Assembly: GCA_004335635.1 (NCBI GenBank)
Contig: QAXH01003956.1
Coordinates: 1 to 41,054 of the forward strand
DNA length: 41,054 nucleotides
Direction: 5' to 3'
Source: Chloromonas sp. AAM2
Lineage: Eukaryota > Chlorophyta > Chlorophyceae > Chlamydomonadales > Chlamydomonadaceae
In this document: positions 1-10,527 of the stretch, in pieces
Position numbering within the stretch: position 1 is the stretch's first letter
Layout: each line of letters opens with the position of its first letter
Program-made: the position numbers and the translations under genes
The notes under the pieces: model-generated
Seen by the model: only the letters and a program-made list of their open reading frames with translations
What the model was told of the DNA's origin: nothing
The model's database searches: none

Positions 1-9
1 TTCCGTTCA

Positions 10-140
10 CTGATGATTGGCGCTGGCTTCACCGCCGCCCTTTCATTTCATCCTGGGATGACTGGCACTGGCCGCAAGGCCGTCCTTTCATTCAAAGCAT
101 TGATGATTGGCTCCGGCCTTTCATTCCATCCATTTCCATC
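10..140 (+). repeat. short degenerate subrepeats inside the left arm
   Basis: Three imperfect copies of a unit of about 45 bases are visible. Each begins with a GATGATTGGC- or GATGACTGGC-like core followed by a G/C-rich spacer and ends in CCTTTCATT. They start near 12, 57 and 102. The same array is mirrored at about 40900-41030. Confidence 0.6.
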
Positions 141-450
141 CATTGATACCTGGCTCCTACCCTTGTCCCCGACAGGTGGACCGTTGCCACCCACAAACCT
201 TCCACACTTTGACGACTACATGCCTTGAACTTGAACTTCTAGTTTTGACGGTTTTCTTCTGACTTTCTACAGAGATGACTCATTGAGACTTTTCAAACTT
301 TGACGCCTTCTTTCTGACTTGCTGACGGTGGGACAATCATCTCTGTTTGCAGTGACTTGGCTGGGTGGGTGTGACAAGGGGAATGGGGGCGCAAGGGGGG
401 GCTCTTTGCACAGGTTGCGGTTGGTGGCAAAGCCACTTAGGGAGTGGGAG

Positions 451-476
451 TCATGCCAGGGCAGTCTGGCATGACA
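451..476. repeat. hairpin-forming palindrome in the left arm
   Basis: GTCATGCCAG and its exact reverse complement CTGGCATGAC are separated by six bases, giving a potential 10-bp stem. The right arm keeps both stem halves with one changed loop base, so the stem is conserved although the surrounding sequence has drifted. Confidence 0.6.
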
Positions 477-893
477 CAAACTCTGTGACCTGGTCTGAGA
501 ATTTCTAGTCATCTATCAGCTCGAGTTTGGAGTTGGTGTGATATGTTTCCAATCAGAAATTGCGTTTTGAGACTTAGCGTGGTTGAGGCCTACTGTTTGC
601 GATCACCACATGAGTCGTGTGTGTGCGGAGACAAGCATGTGACTGTGTTTGTCGTTTGGACCAATCTCCCCTGGAGCTCTGCTGCTGTAACAGCTTGTTA
701 CGGCCAGTCTCATTGAGCGTCCAGGATGTAGCATCTCAACACGACCCCTGCTTCAAACTGAGGGAGGTACAGGCAGCCAGCTATCACAAGCGCAGGGCTT
801 GAGCGCGCTGTTCGAATCTGAAGCATCAATGTCCAGCTGCTCACATGTGCATGCCACTGTCCAAGTCTTGATTCACCCCAGACCAGCCTCAGA

Positions 894-2212
894 CGACATC
901 ACACCTGACCCCAGTTTACTGTGGCCTGTGTGGCAACTTCATTCTATGATAAGTAGCTTTGACGGTGCGGTCTGCAGTCACAACGCACACTGACTATTCT
1001 TTGTTAATTGACAGGGCCAGAGACTGACCTCATTGTCCCGAGTTGATCTGGTCGCTGTGAAAAATCGTTGGATTTTTCAGCTTGGTTTGCAAGTGTGACT
1101 AAACACCCTGTTAGCCACTGTAGAGCATGAACGCCTGACAAACGTGGACGGAACAAGGGCACCTGTCAACATATGATACGAAGGGACGATATGAACGAGC
1201 GAACCAATTACACAGGCCGCCTCTTACAGGGTCGTGAGGAAGTACACTCGGTAGACATGGCATGCAAACCTCCCCTTAAGATTCAAGATTTAAGCAAACA
1301 GGTTGAGTACGGCCAGGGTCCAGATTCCATTGCAATCTTGAAACTGTGAGCGTCGCTGAACCAGAGCCCACCAGACATCTTAACAGATGACACCTCGTCC
1401 AGTCATGCTGCACCTAATGTGTTGCGCGCCTTGCGCACCCAACCAATGTCACGCCATCGACATGCGCACCACTACCCCCCACTGTTGACTGGCAGCTGCC
1501 TTTAGTGCTTAAGGCAAAGTGCTCGACTGTCTTTTACAACCGGTGGTTTGTACTTGATCTTGTCAACATACTAGTTACATTGCATTACAGAGTGAACTGG
1601 CCAAAGGCCAGAGACAAGGCCTGCAGGAAGGCACTGTTGGCCTGAATTCAAACGATATAGCTCTTGCTGAGCGATGCAGAGTTCAAAAGAAGATGTAGCT
1701 CTTGCGGTGGCTTCCAGCCTTCGGAGGCTGTGCATTCAGTACGAGCGCTACACTGGAGCTCAATGGCAGTAGGGTTAGAATTTGCAACGCACGCTGACGA
1801 GCACGAACCACATGTGACAGCGCTACTACTGAGTTAAGGTAGTCCTTACCAAGCAACTCCCAGTCTGAGACTAATACCACCTCCATACTGCACCTAAGCT
1901 GGCTTAGCATACAGGCAAGTGTTCTACGTCGGATTCAGGGCCACACCAATCCAAATGGCAAAACAATGGGTAAGCAGCTGGCCATTTGCCGTCAGCCCAT
2001 TTGCTTCATTGCTTGTCGCCCTGCTGAGTCAAGAATGGGTCAGAGCCTGTGTCTTCAGATGCACAAGCACACCACTGTACACCGCCTCAACCTGGGTTAT
2101 GGCCATCCTTTGTATCGTCACAACCCCTGAGCTCAAAAGGTTCTTGGACACCATTGTTGCCTAGCCCGCCACCAAGAGGCTGCAGCTGAGGCTGCATGAC
2201 TGGATGGAGCCA
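894..2212. other. gene-poor flank between the left repeat arm and the first gene
   Basis: No recognisable coding exon, tRNA or repeat array was found. The right part will contain the 3' untranslated region of the minus-strand gene that ends at 2213. Short open frames here (such as 1683-1910 minus and 1919-2164 plus) have no recognisable domain and no supporting splice structure. Confidence 0.5.
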
Positions 2213-5200
2213 TCACCTTGACGCATCCTCGTCAGCAGCTAGCAGCAGTTCCTGCAGCAATTCCTCCCCACCCAGGCTTCGGCTCAATGTGTCCATCAGT
2301 CCAGCCATCCAAGCAGTGTCCCCGGCCACCAACACCTCCTCACCATCCACCCCTCCATCCCCAGGCATCATCTCCAAAGCCTGGGAGGCCGTGGGTGGTG
2401 CTCCGGGTCTGCAGCCAAGTAGGCCAGCAAGGTGCGAGTCGCCGCCCATGTCATACCCCATGCAGTCTACTTGTTCACTGTCGCATGCACATGGCCCTTC
2501 CTCGGCGCAGAGCAACGACATGGGACTACTGGAATGGCTGGGCGGAATGTCGGTTGGCGAGCCCTGCAGCACGGGGCTGCTGGTCATGCGAGGGCTGGCC
2601 CTTGGCTGTGCCTGGTCGGGCTCAGTGCATGACGCCGCGGAGCAGGTTAAATCACGGTGATCTGCATCGACCACCGGAGGCTGGTGTAGTGTGTTGTTGC
2701 ATGGAGGACTGGCATGTGTCGTGTCTGAAAGGCGGGAGGTGAGTGCAGCGGGGGCGGAGGGGCGGTGCGTGAGGCCATGGCTCGCCGCCTGGCTCTTGGT
2801 GGGTGTGTCGGCCGGTGATGCGAAAGGCGGTGTGAAGCCGCCAGCACACAACTGCAAGTGCACAAGGCATGGGCTAGCATCAGGGTGATGGCCCTGCTGT
2901 TGACGAACAAACATGGACAAGCCGTCAGATGTGTCAGATGTGCATGTTCATTTGTTACAGAAGAGTGCGACAGCCTCGCAAAGGGGTGCGACAGCCTCTT
3001 TGCAGGGGTCTGGACACCATTGTGGCACACCAGAAGTATAATAGCATGAACAGCAAGGGACACAACGGAAGGGAAGTGGTTGATACAGAGCGCATACGTG
3101 TCTAGTAATACTCAGCAGCAATTGCATAAGCTAGCGAGTCTGCCCAAGCTATAGAAACTGCGTCCAAGTCTGTTAGCGGCCTGCCTTGACATGTCATTTG
3201 CACTCACCGGTCGCCTGGGACTCAGCTCATGCCCCCTCGGACCGTTCATCAGTGCGTGCAGCTGCCTCAGGCTGTCCCACAGCGCCACCACCTGCCCCGC
3301 CAGCGTGCCGCCCTCCCGCATCCCCGCCTGCTCCGCCCCGCCCACCGGCCCGCCTGACAACCGCTGATGCATGCCACACGCTCCTTTGTCGCCCGCAGCA
3401 CCCCGCACCCCTGGGGATGAGACACAGCTCCGAGGAGGTGCTGGGGCACCAGGGTCCGCACCCAACACAAGCGAAGTAGCAGCGGCTGCGTTCGCCGCCA
3501 GGGCTGCCGGCACATCATCGACGCTGTCCCCTTCCACGCACTGTACGGCTGGGCAGGTGCCAAGCAGCACTGAATCACCTAGCTGAGCTTGTGGGAACAA
3601 CGACTTGTGCATGTTGCCGCAGCTGCTGCTCTCGGATTTGCCCGTGCAGCTTGCACGCGGCGCAGAAGTTTGCTGTGCATGACAAGGGGGCTGCTGCTGT
3701 GAAGCTTGCGGGCTCCCTTGGCCTTGCTGTTGCTGGTGGTGCTGCTGCTTCAGCCGAAGCAATGCGGCGGAGCGACCCATGACTGTCACAGGCTGGCTGG
3801 CTGCATCTGTAGTGACCTGAGCTTGCTCTTCAGAGACTCTTGCCGGGCCCTGGTGGTGGTGCTGGGATGGGAATGGCTGGCGGTCGCCCCAGTTGCCGGT
3901 GCCTGTGGGCACCCCTGGCTCGATAGTGGTCTCCTCGTACCAGCCCTCCTGCACCCATGTCAGGCAAGGCAATGTGATGTCAGGCAAGGCAAACCCATGT
4001 CAGCAGGTGTGAAACAAGCGCTTCAAACCAGCACTCCACAGCTCCAGTTTGCTACAGACTCAAAAGTTTGAACCAATGTCAGCCAAGACTGAAGACTCTA
4101 AGCGGGCATATCATACCATGTAAGTCAATCAAACTAGCAATCAGACAGACAAGAAAGAGGTGGTGCAAGGCGTGACTCAAAGCATCAGGCTAGGCAACAG
4201 AAGACAAGCATGTTTAGTGCATCGACCCACCTGGCTGTCTGCCCAGCGTGGTAGATCTGTCGCATCGAACTCCTGATCAGCAGCAGACAGCCCCTGGCCA
4301 TTGCCAAGTGCTGCCAGATACGCCAGGTCGCTCTCTCCGAGGGGATCGGCACCCAATAAGTTGCTGGATGCTCCCAGTAGCCCACCCTCAAACAGACCCA
4401 GAGTGCCGGCCAGCACACCTCCATGCTCATCGAAGCCTGTGGCTGTTGCAGTCTGCAAGACATGCTCTGGCTGTGACGAGGCTGTATGTGAAGCCCTGAT
4501 CATATGATGGTTGGCGGAACTGGACTCATTGCTGTGTGCGAGCTGGCTGGCCCGCAGCACGCTGCTGATCTTGGCCTGAACCAGCACATTCAATTCGGCC
4601 ACTGAGGCACGCAGAGTGTCTAGCTCGTGAATGCTGGCCAACTGCGGCTGTGCTGCTGAGCCATTGAGCCGGCCCCTGGTGGACAGAGCAACACTAGCCC
4701 GGCCAAGCGTGCCACCGAGCTCTGAACCTTCATATGGCTCAAAATCGTCTTCATAGTGATCTCCTTCCTCTCTTGTGTCTGGCAGCTCCTGCTCCCCTGC
4801 CTCGTCTTGCCCTGGCTTTGCTGCCACGGCGTGATCAAGACAAGTTTCTTCTTTGTCTGGTGTGGTATGTTGTGGGGTTGTTTGCCAGCTGGCCTTGATG
4901 CTGGGTGCTGACGGTGGTGGGGGCGGGAAGCAGCGGGCCGGAGGCTCCAATGGGTTGCGTACGGAAGGTGCTGCTGCGGCATGTGGCGAAGGGTGTGACG
5001 ACTCACGAGCAGAGGACATACGAGACAGGGAGGTCATCCCTGGTTCAGTGTAAGCACTGCTGGTGGGTCGCACACTGATCTGCAAGGCGTGCATGGCAGT
5101 AGGTGTGCTGGGACCCGCCACACGCTGAGGGCTACTGCTGGATGAGGCACTTCCACCGGCAGGGATTTTACTGTCAGCTGCCTTGCCTCTTGCTGCAGTG

Positions 5201-6284
5201 GTGAGTATGTGCGCAGCTCCAGAGGCAGCGGGCGCGAGAGGATTGAGCGTGGCGATGGCTGCAATATGGGAGTCGCTTAGTGGGTTGGCTGCATAGCGTG
5301 TGGAGGAGCTGGGGCGGGAGAGGGTGCTGGCGCCAGGGGTGGGGTTGCAGACATGGCCGTCACCAGCGCACACCAGCGCACCAGGCATGAGCAGCACACG
5401 GACGTCTTCCTGGCGTGAGGAGCTCAATCCGGGACGGGTGTGGCTGTCTGCACTCGTGGCACGCTGCTGCGGCATGGGCTTGGCGCCCCGTGCATATGCG
5501 CTGTTGCTGCGGGGCGCAGCGGGCATTGGAAATGCGCCTGCACATAGCGGCAGTGCATGGCCTTGCTGCGCCCAGTCGTCATCCCAAGCAGGACGGCTAC
5601 GGGGCCGGGGCGGCTTAGCCGTGCGATCAGATGCTGGTGCTTGACGTCGTGTAGCAACACCAGGGGAGCCTCGCTGGCTGCCAGGTGCAGGTACCTTATG
5701 CTTTTGACCTGAGTGCACAGCCTTGCCTGGCTGGTGCTGGTGCTGGAGCTGCTGCCGCTGCTGGACCAGCTGGTGCTGGATGCGCTGGATCAGCGGCTCG
5801 CCCAGCACCTCCTGCAGCCTCTTGGCTATGAGGGCTGCGGTCAGCATGAGCATGTGCAACACGTCTGCAACAGACCAACATCTGGCTAGAAGGCTCATCA
5901 TGCTGTGCATCTGCATCCCATGATTCTCAGTGTCTACTTGACCATGCGGCGTCTGATCTTCTCCCTCCAGGTGCACATGCATCCTGTTATCCAATGGTGG
6001 ACGTAGCACTTCAGACCTTGCTTGGCGTCACATAACTGCTCAAAACGTCACGTGACGGTGTGCCCCTGCCACTCCCTCCCATCTAATCTGGCACCAGGCT
6101 GCTTACCGTCTAAGCGCTGGACATCAAACCCAGGAGGCAGTTCTTGGCACGTTGAGGCCGCTGCACCTTCATCACCCGCCTCATGGAAGCAGGCAGGCGC
6201 TCCGCTAGGCGCCCTGGCTGTGCTGCCGCCCTGTCGTGCGGTGCCTGGGCCGCCGCGTGTCGCGGAACCTGTGGGTGTAGGCAT
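2213..6284 (-). CDS. unknown low-complexity protein of about 1130 aa, 4 exons
   Basis: I do not recognise this protein. Exons on the minus strand: 6284-6107, 6020-4231, 3948-3208 and 2896-2213; donors are GTAAGC, GTGGGT and GTGAGT, and phases 1, 0, 0 close to 3393 nt. The second acceptor (6020) is the least certain because in-phase alternatives exist a few bases away. The product is mostly disordered: Pro/Ser/Ala/Gln-rich, with a helical, Gln-ending stretch near residues 95-140 (LIQRIQHQLVQQRQQ), a Pro-rich run (FPPPPP), an acidic motif DHYEDDFEPYEGSE, then DLPRWADSQ joined across a splice to EGWYEETTIEPG, a leucine-rich stretch LAGQVVALWDSLRQLHALMN and an acidic helical C terminus (GGEELLQELLLAADEDA). 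No membrane segment or catalytic motif is evident. It is head-to-head with the proteasome gene. The ATG at 6284 is the first in the exon; an upstream exon cannot be excluded. Confidence 0.65.
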
Positions 6285-7296
6285 GCATGCCTTGAACCAG
6301 TAATTACGGCTACATCACATCCACCTAAGTCATTCCTGTACGAGTCACGCTCACAGGAGACTGGTGACTGTTGTTACTAGCTCTACATTCGTGCATGATG
6401 CTCGGCAAAGAGGGCTCGCACGCCCATCCTTACCTGCACGTGCTGCCACTGGTAGGGTTGACTTGGCGGTTGCGATGCGTCTCTCCATGTGCTTCCTGTG
6501 GTTCTCTTCCTCCCTGCAGGCACGGAATCAGCACTGTCTGTGGTGCCTTGTTTTGGGATGTGAGTATGAAAGGTGCGCATCAGGAGAAGTGAGCTGACCC
6601 AGGCAATGAAAGGGCTGAGCCGCTGATGTAATGTGGTCATGCGTGGCTTGGTCTGGCCGCTCAACCAGCCACAGTCTGCTGCCCTGGCAAATAAGACAAG
6701 ACATCGACTGCTTCCATGTGGGTGCTTTTCTGCCAAAGACGTGACATGTGCTGTTTCCCCGGTAACAGACAGGAGCAGGAGCTCCCTGACCTTAAGTATA
6801 ACGAACAGCACAGATGACTACCATGCATAGTTGGCAACTCGGACCTAGGGTGGTAGTACCTGGCATCACACAAGGCGACTTCAAGTGTGTGGCATGTCAA
6901 CCCCGCCCGGCTACCGATGAGGCATGCCATTGCGATCTTACCATTTTTGGCATATGGGATTGACATGGTAAAGCTTCCCGCGGCTCCCCATCCTCCTTCC
7001 GCGGGCCCAGGTAGGGCTTGGCTAGTCAACGAAGCCGGCAGCAAAAGCAATCCACGACTAAATGTTGAAAATATGGCAATGAATTGACAGTATACGTGAT
7101 GCTGACGCCACTGGACTAGAGCCAATCAACAACGAACAACCGAAACCCTACCAAGATCGTCGGACTGGACGGTCAGACAGTGATGACATCGTTTATTGCT
7201 TGGCTATACATATGACTCATCTCCCACATCAACTGCCAAAGCGTCGTTGTCAAACCCTGGCATTACGCGATCTTGATTAGTGCTCAGACCTACACC
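6285..7296. promoter_or_regulatory. divergent intergenic region, unknown gene / proteasome beta1
   Basis: About 1.0 kb separates the two start codons of divergently oriented genes and must hold both promoters and 5' untranslated regions. I see no convincing TATA box or repeated element. A minus-strand open frame at 6383-6811 has no recognisable domain and might contain an undetected upstream exon of the unknown gene. Confidence 0.5.
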
Positions 7297-8321
7297 ATGT
7301 CTGGCTACGCTAGCTCTTCCATGAGGTCCATGCCAGATGCCACACCTAGCAGCGACCCGTTTAAGCTAAAAGAAGGAGAAGTCAGCATGGGTACCTCGAT
7401 CATGGCAGTGACATTCAAGGGCGGGGTGATCCTTGGCGCTGATACGCGAACCAGCACAGGCAGCTACATCGCTAACCGCGCCACTGACAAAATCACACCG
7501 CTTGCGGACAAAGTCTACATCCTACGGTCGGGCTCGGCATCAGACACACAGGCCATAGCCAGCTATGTGCAGTTTTACATAGCACAGCACCAAGCCGAGC
7601 TGAACGAGCAAGTTACAGTCAAGGTTGCAGCAAACATGGCCAAGCAGATGGCTTACACTAACAAGGATGCGCTTCAGGTGAGCCTGCGATTATGTGGTGT
7701 CATGTTCATGCAACCTGCCCTGCAGCACAATCCTTGCCTTGTATGTGGCCCTGCATTGCCACACATAACACGTACATATGCGTTTGCTTGTTTGTTTGTG
7801 AATTATTCTGACGCCTGGCATGTCCCCAATTGTTAATAGGGTCATGCTGCTGTATCGTTGTTTCGCCCAGCAGAGACGCATGTTATTTGCCTCCACCAAT
7901 CCTTGCGATGGTGTCCTTTCCGTGGCGATTCTCATCAACTGCTTTGCACATTGTTGCGGTGCAGGCTGGGTTAATCATTGCTGGATGGGACAAGGAGGCG
8001 GGCGGCAGTGTGTGGGCCATCCCCCTGGGTGGCACACTCATGAACGTTCCGTATGCCATTGGAGGCTCGGGTTCAGCCTACATCTACGGCTACTGCGACA
8101 AGTTCTGGCGGCCGGACATGACAGAAGCTGAGGCGAAGGACTTTGTTGTGCGAGCGCTAACCCATGCCATGGCACGTGATGCCAGCAGCGGCGGTAATGT
8201 GCGCACTGTTATCATAGACAAGGATGGCCCACGCAGGGATTTTCTCATGGGAACCACGCTGCCATTGGTTTATGGTGATATGGCCCCACCTTCGTTCTTG
8301 GCAGGGCAGACAGTGGCGTAA
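7297..8321 (+). CDS. PBA1: 20S proteasome subunit beta1 (caspase-like, PSMB6/PBA1 type)
   Basis: Two exons, 7297-7677 and 7965-8321, with a phase-0 intron (GTGAGC to GCAG), encode 245 aa, a normal length for the family. Beta1 subunits of the 20S core are synthesised with a propeptide that is removed autocatalytically between Gly and Thr; here the cleavage site is MG/TS, leaving Thr33 as mature Thr1. Counting from it, Asp17 (GADTR), Lys33 (ATDKI) and Arg45 (LRSGSA) are all in place; Arg45 is the residue linked to cleavage after acidic residues, which identifies beta1 rather than beta2 or beta5. The C-terminal half carries the family motifs AGWD, GGSGSAYIYGY and ARDASSGG. The ATG at 7297 gives a 32-residue propeptide. 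The neighbouring spacer is shared with the divergent unknown gene. Confidence 0.96.
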
Positions 8322-9559
8322 GGCAGAGGGGCCAACCAGAATCGGCTAGGGAAAGTACTCTGGTACAGGGCAGGCGGTGGTGTGAGGCGGTATGGGTTGT
8401 TGGCAGCGGCTCCGCTCCCAGGCATCCAACCAGTTTAGCTGCAGTGAGCTGAATGGTGCGTGTACACTGACCATGGGACATGGTGCAAGCCACAATGCAA
8501 CGCAGCGCACGACTGTGTACAGCCAATCTTTAGCATATGGGCCTCAAATGCCAAGGCGGTTGGTATGGGCACAAGAGGCGTGTGACAAGGTGGCATGCTT
8601 GCTGGGTGGGAATGCTCAATCAGGTCGTTTGACGCAGGACTGAGGGCATGCTATACTTTGTCTTGACCACCCAGACCATCCATGTTTTTATAGTGCGCGG
8701 ATGGGTTTCTTCAGTGCAGCGCAACTAACTTGTGATTGTGCATGCAGTAGATGCTGGCCAGTCAAGCGTTGAAAATCACATGTGAGCGAGCCATTGGCAC
8801 GATGGCTTGTGCGGGTGCAGCTGGCAGGAACTACTGCTTTGCCATGCTTTCGCAGACACAAAGCATTGTTCGTTATCACAAACCATTGCTCGTTATTGCG
8901 TTTGTATGACGTATTGCTGCCATGTCACCACTCAATGGCACAACAACAGTGCAGAAGGATTTAAGTTACTGCTTGCATGACCTCAAATGTGCTTCGTCGG
9001 TGATGTTACACCAACTCAGGATACTCAAAACGAAGAGAGCAGGTAGCAAAGAACTCAAGCAACGGCAACGCAGACCTGCACTCAACTACGTACTGAAATG
9101 ACTATGCATGCCAGACTGCAAGTTTGAATAATCACCACACGAGAAAGGGGATTCCTACCCTGTAGACTACATACACAGTTCTCAAAGCACGATTACAGGC
9201 ACTTCTACTCTGTCAAACGTGGCCTATGACATGTCGTTACAAACAGGTACAGACGGGCTTTGTATGCCCAAGGTACGGAGTGAGGTTGTCTACAATCCTG
9301 CACTCGGCCAATCAAAATGCAGCTCATCTGGACAGGTCTCATTGTCAGCGAGCGAAGTCCAGCAACTGATCCAATCACCTAATAAAATCATGTGAGGCTC
9401 CAGCCAACAAGGATAAGGAACTAGCCATCCCAATCAGCATCACAGAATACAAGGGCCATGAAGGAAAACTGTGGCGTGTGGCCCGTCTCTAGAGAGAACA
9501 CCAAGCTGCACCAACACATGCCAGTCCACAGACGCGCTTGAAATAGCTGCTGAGGCTCC
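8322..9559. other. convergent intergenic region, proteasome beta1 / DPY30
   Basis: About 1.24 kb between two stop codons on opposite strands, so it holds two 3' untranslated regions and a spacer. A small direct repeat (CATTGYTCGTTATYRC) lies at about 8865-8898. No coding exon or RNA gene was recognised. Confidence 0.5.
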
Positions 9560-10183
9560 TCATGAAGGCGGGGTCTTGGGGTTTTGTGGGTTATGCGATA
9601 GCAAGTAGTACGCCAGGTACTCAACAGGGTTTTCTGGCCTCTCTTTGCACACGGCTTGCAAACCTTGCATGAGAACAGGAACAACTGACCCTTCCTGCAA
9701 GCACAGGATGACAAGCAAGTGCGACGCACATGAGATTCGCCTCTGTGCTGCGTGTCATTGTGAAGGACTACCTGTGCTGGTTTTCATGTCATGCATGTTC
9801 CCCATCTCACCAAGTATTGTCTCACGGGCGCCGCTTGCACATTGAGCTTTTTGTGTACATTCAAGGCTGCACGTTCAGCAGCCTTGACCTGCAGCAGGCA
9901 GGGCTTGACGTGCATGTCAGGCGTTGGCATGCATGCACAGACCAGGTTTGCTGGGCTGTCGCTACCCGTGCATCACCCACCGCATCTGGTGTGGCAATCA
10001 CAGGCGGAGTCGCTTCAGCTGGTCCACCTTCCAGCGAACCTTCGGCCTGTTGCACCTCCATGGGTACTGCAAGCATGTCAGCTCGGAATGTGAGCATCCC
10101 GTACCGCAGCATATTATGGAAAGGACGCTGGTCGTATTGATGTATTGCAAGCTCGCTGGCTCACCTTGCTCCTCCGCGGCCAT
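9560..10183 (-). CDS. DPY30: DPY30 homologue (COMPASS/Set1 complex core subunit, Dpy-30 domain)
   Basis: Four small exons on the minus strand, 10183-10165, 10066-9981, 9888-9811 and 9694-9560, join in phases 1, 0, 0 to encode 105 aa, close to the usual ~100 aa. The N terminus is acidic and disordered (MAAEEQVPMEVQQAEGS). The C-terminal half is the Dpy-30 dimerisation domain: PVRQYL, then EGSVVPVLMQGLQAVCKE, then the diagnostic RPENPVEYLAYYLLSHNPQ. In animals and fungi DPY30 dimers bind the Ash2 subunit of H3K4 methyltransferase complexes; in algae related Dpy-30 domains also occur in radial-spoke proteins, but the short single-domain form favours the chromatin role. Donors are GTGAGC, GTGGGT and GTGAGA; acceptors end in GCAG. 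An in-frame ATG in exon 2 could serve as an alternative start. Confidence 0.92.
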
Positions 10184-10527
10184 GCCTATAAGATTTGTGA
10201 ATTGACAGCAACTGAAGAAAATGAGACAAACAAGTTTGCAATAGACTGTTTGTGGCGAAATAAGCGGAGACCACTCCAGTCGGCCTGGATGTAAAATCAA
10301 CCGCTCATGCAACCGGCATCCGCCGTTTCAACCAACTTATGGATCCGAGATGGGAGATGGCGCCAAGTGGCACATTCAGCGTAGTAGACGTCCTGCTTTC
10401 AGTAGTGCCCGTCATCAGAGTGCTCTGGCTGTGGCCGATCTGATCCACAGTGGCGGCAAAGCCCAGGCTGCTGACCCTGTGTTCAGTTGCACACCGCTCC
10501 TTGTTCCGTGCTGCATCAGCAACCATC
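10184..10527. promoter_or_regulatory. compact bidirectional promoter region, DPY30 / aspartyl-tRNA synthetase
   Basis: Only about 344 bp separate the two start codons, so the divergent genes almost certainly share promoter sequence. The 3' part overlaps a possible N-terminal extension of the synthetase (10450-10527), which leaves even less non-coding DNA. No clear TATA element is seen. Confidence 0.6.
10450..10527 (+). other. possible non-AUG N-terminal extension of aspartyl-tRNA synthetase
   Basis: The frame of the synthetase ATG at 10528 stays open upstream to a TGA at about 10441. The 26 codons from the GTG at 10450 read AAKPRLLTLCSVAHRSLFRA after the first residue: rich in Arg, Leu, Ala and Ser and free of acidic residues, as in mitochondrial or plastid presequences. 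There is no ATG in this stretch, so it would need a GTG or CTG start, or an upstream exon. This is inference from composition only. Confidence 0.3.

Larger units (their letters stand above)
1..893 (+). repeat. left arm of a long inverted repeat
   Basis: This stretch reappears in reverse complement at about 40165-41039. Base 1 pairs with 41039, and the right arm continues 15 bases further to the window edge, so the repeat runs off the left end. By eye the outer ~270 bases are identical between arms; from about 270 to 893 they differ by scattered substitutions and small indels (roughly 6 percent). Homology stops near 893, after a shared tract rich in CCAGACCAGCCTCAGACG. Open frames in it (for example 13-228) are simply mirrored in the other arm and show no recognisable domain, so I do not call them genes. 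It could be a dispersed repeat present twice in opposite orientation, or the terminal repeat of a larger element. Confidence 0.9.

Noticed and set aside
13..228. 71-codon open frame that occurs identically at both window ends
   Set aside because: It is part of the inverted repeat, has no recognisable domain, begins inside a degenerate subrepeat array, and is identical simply because the outer repeat portion is identical.
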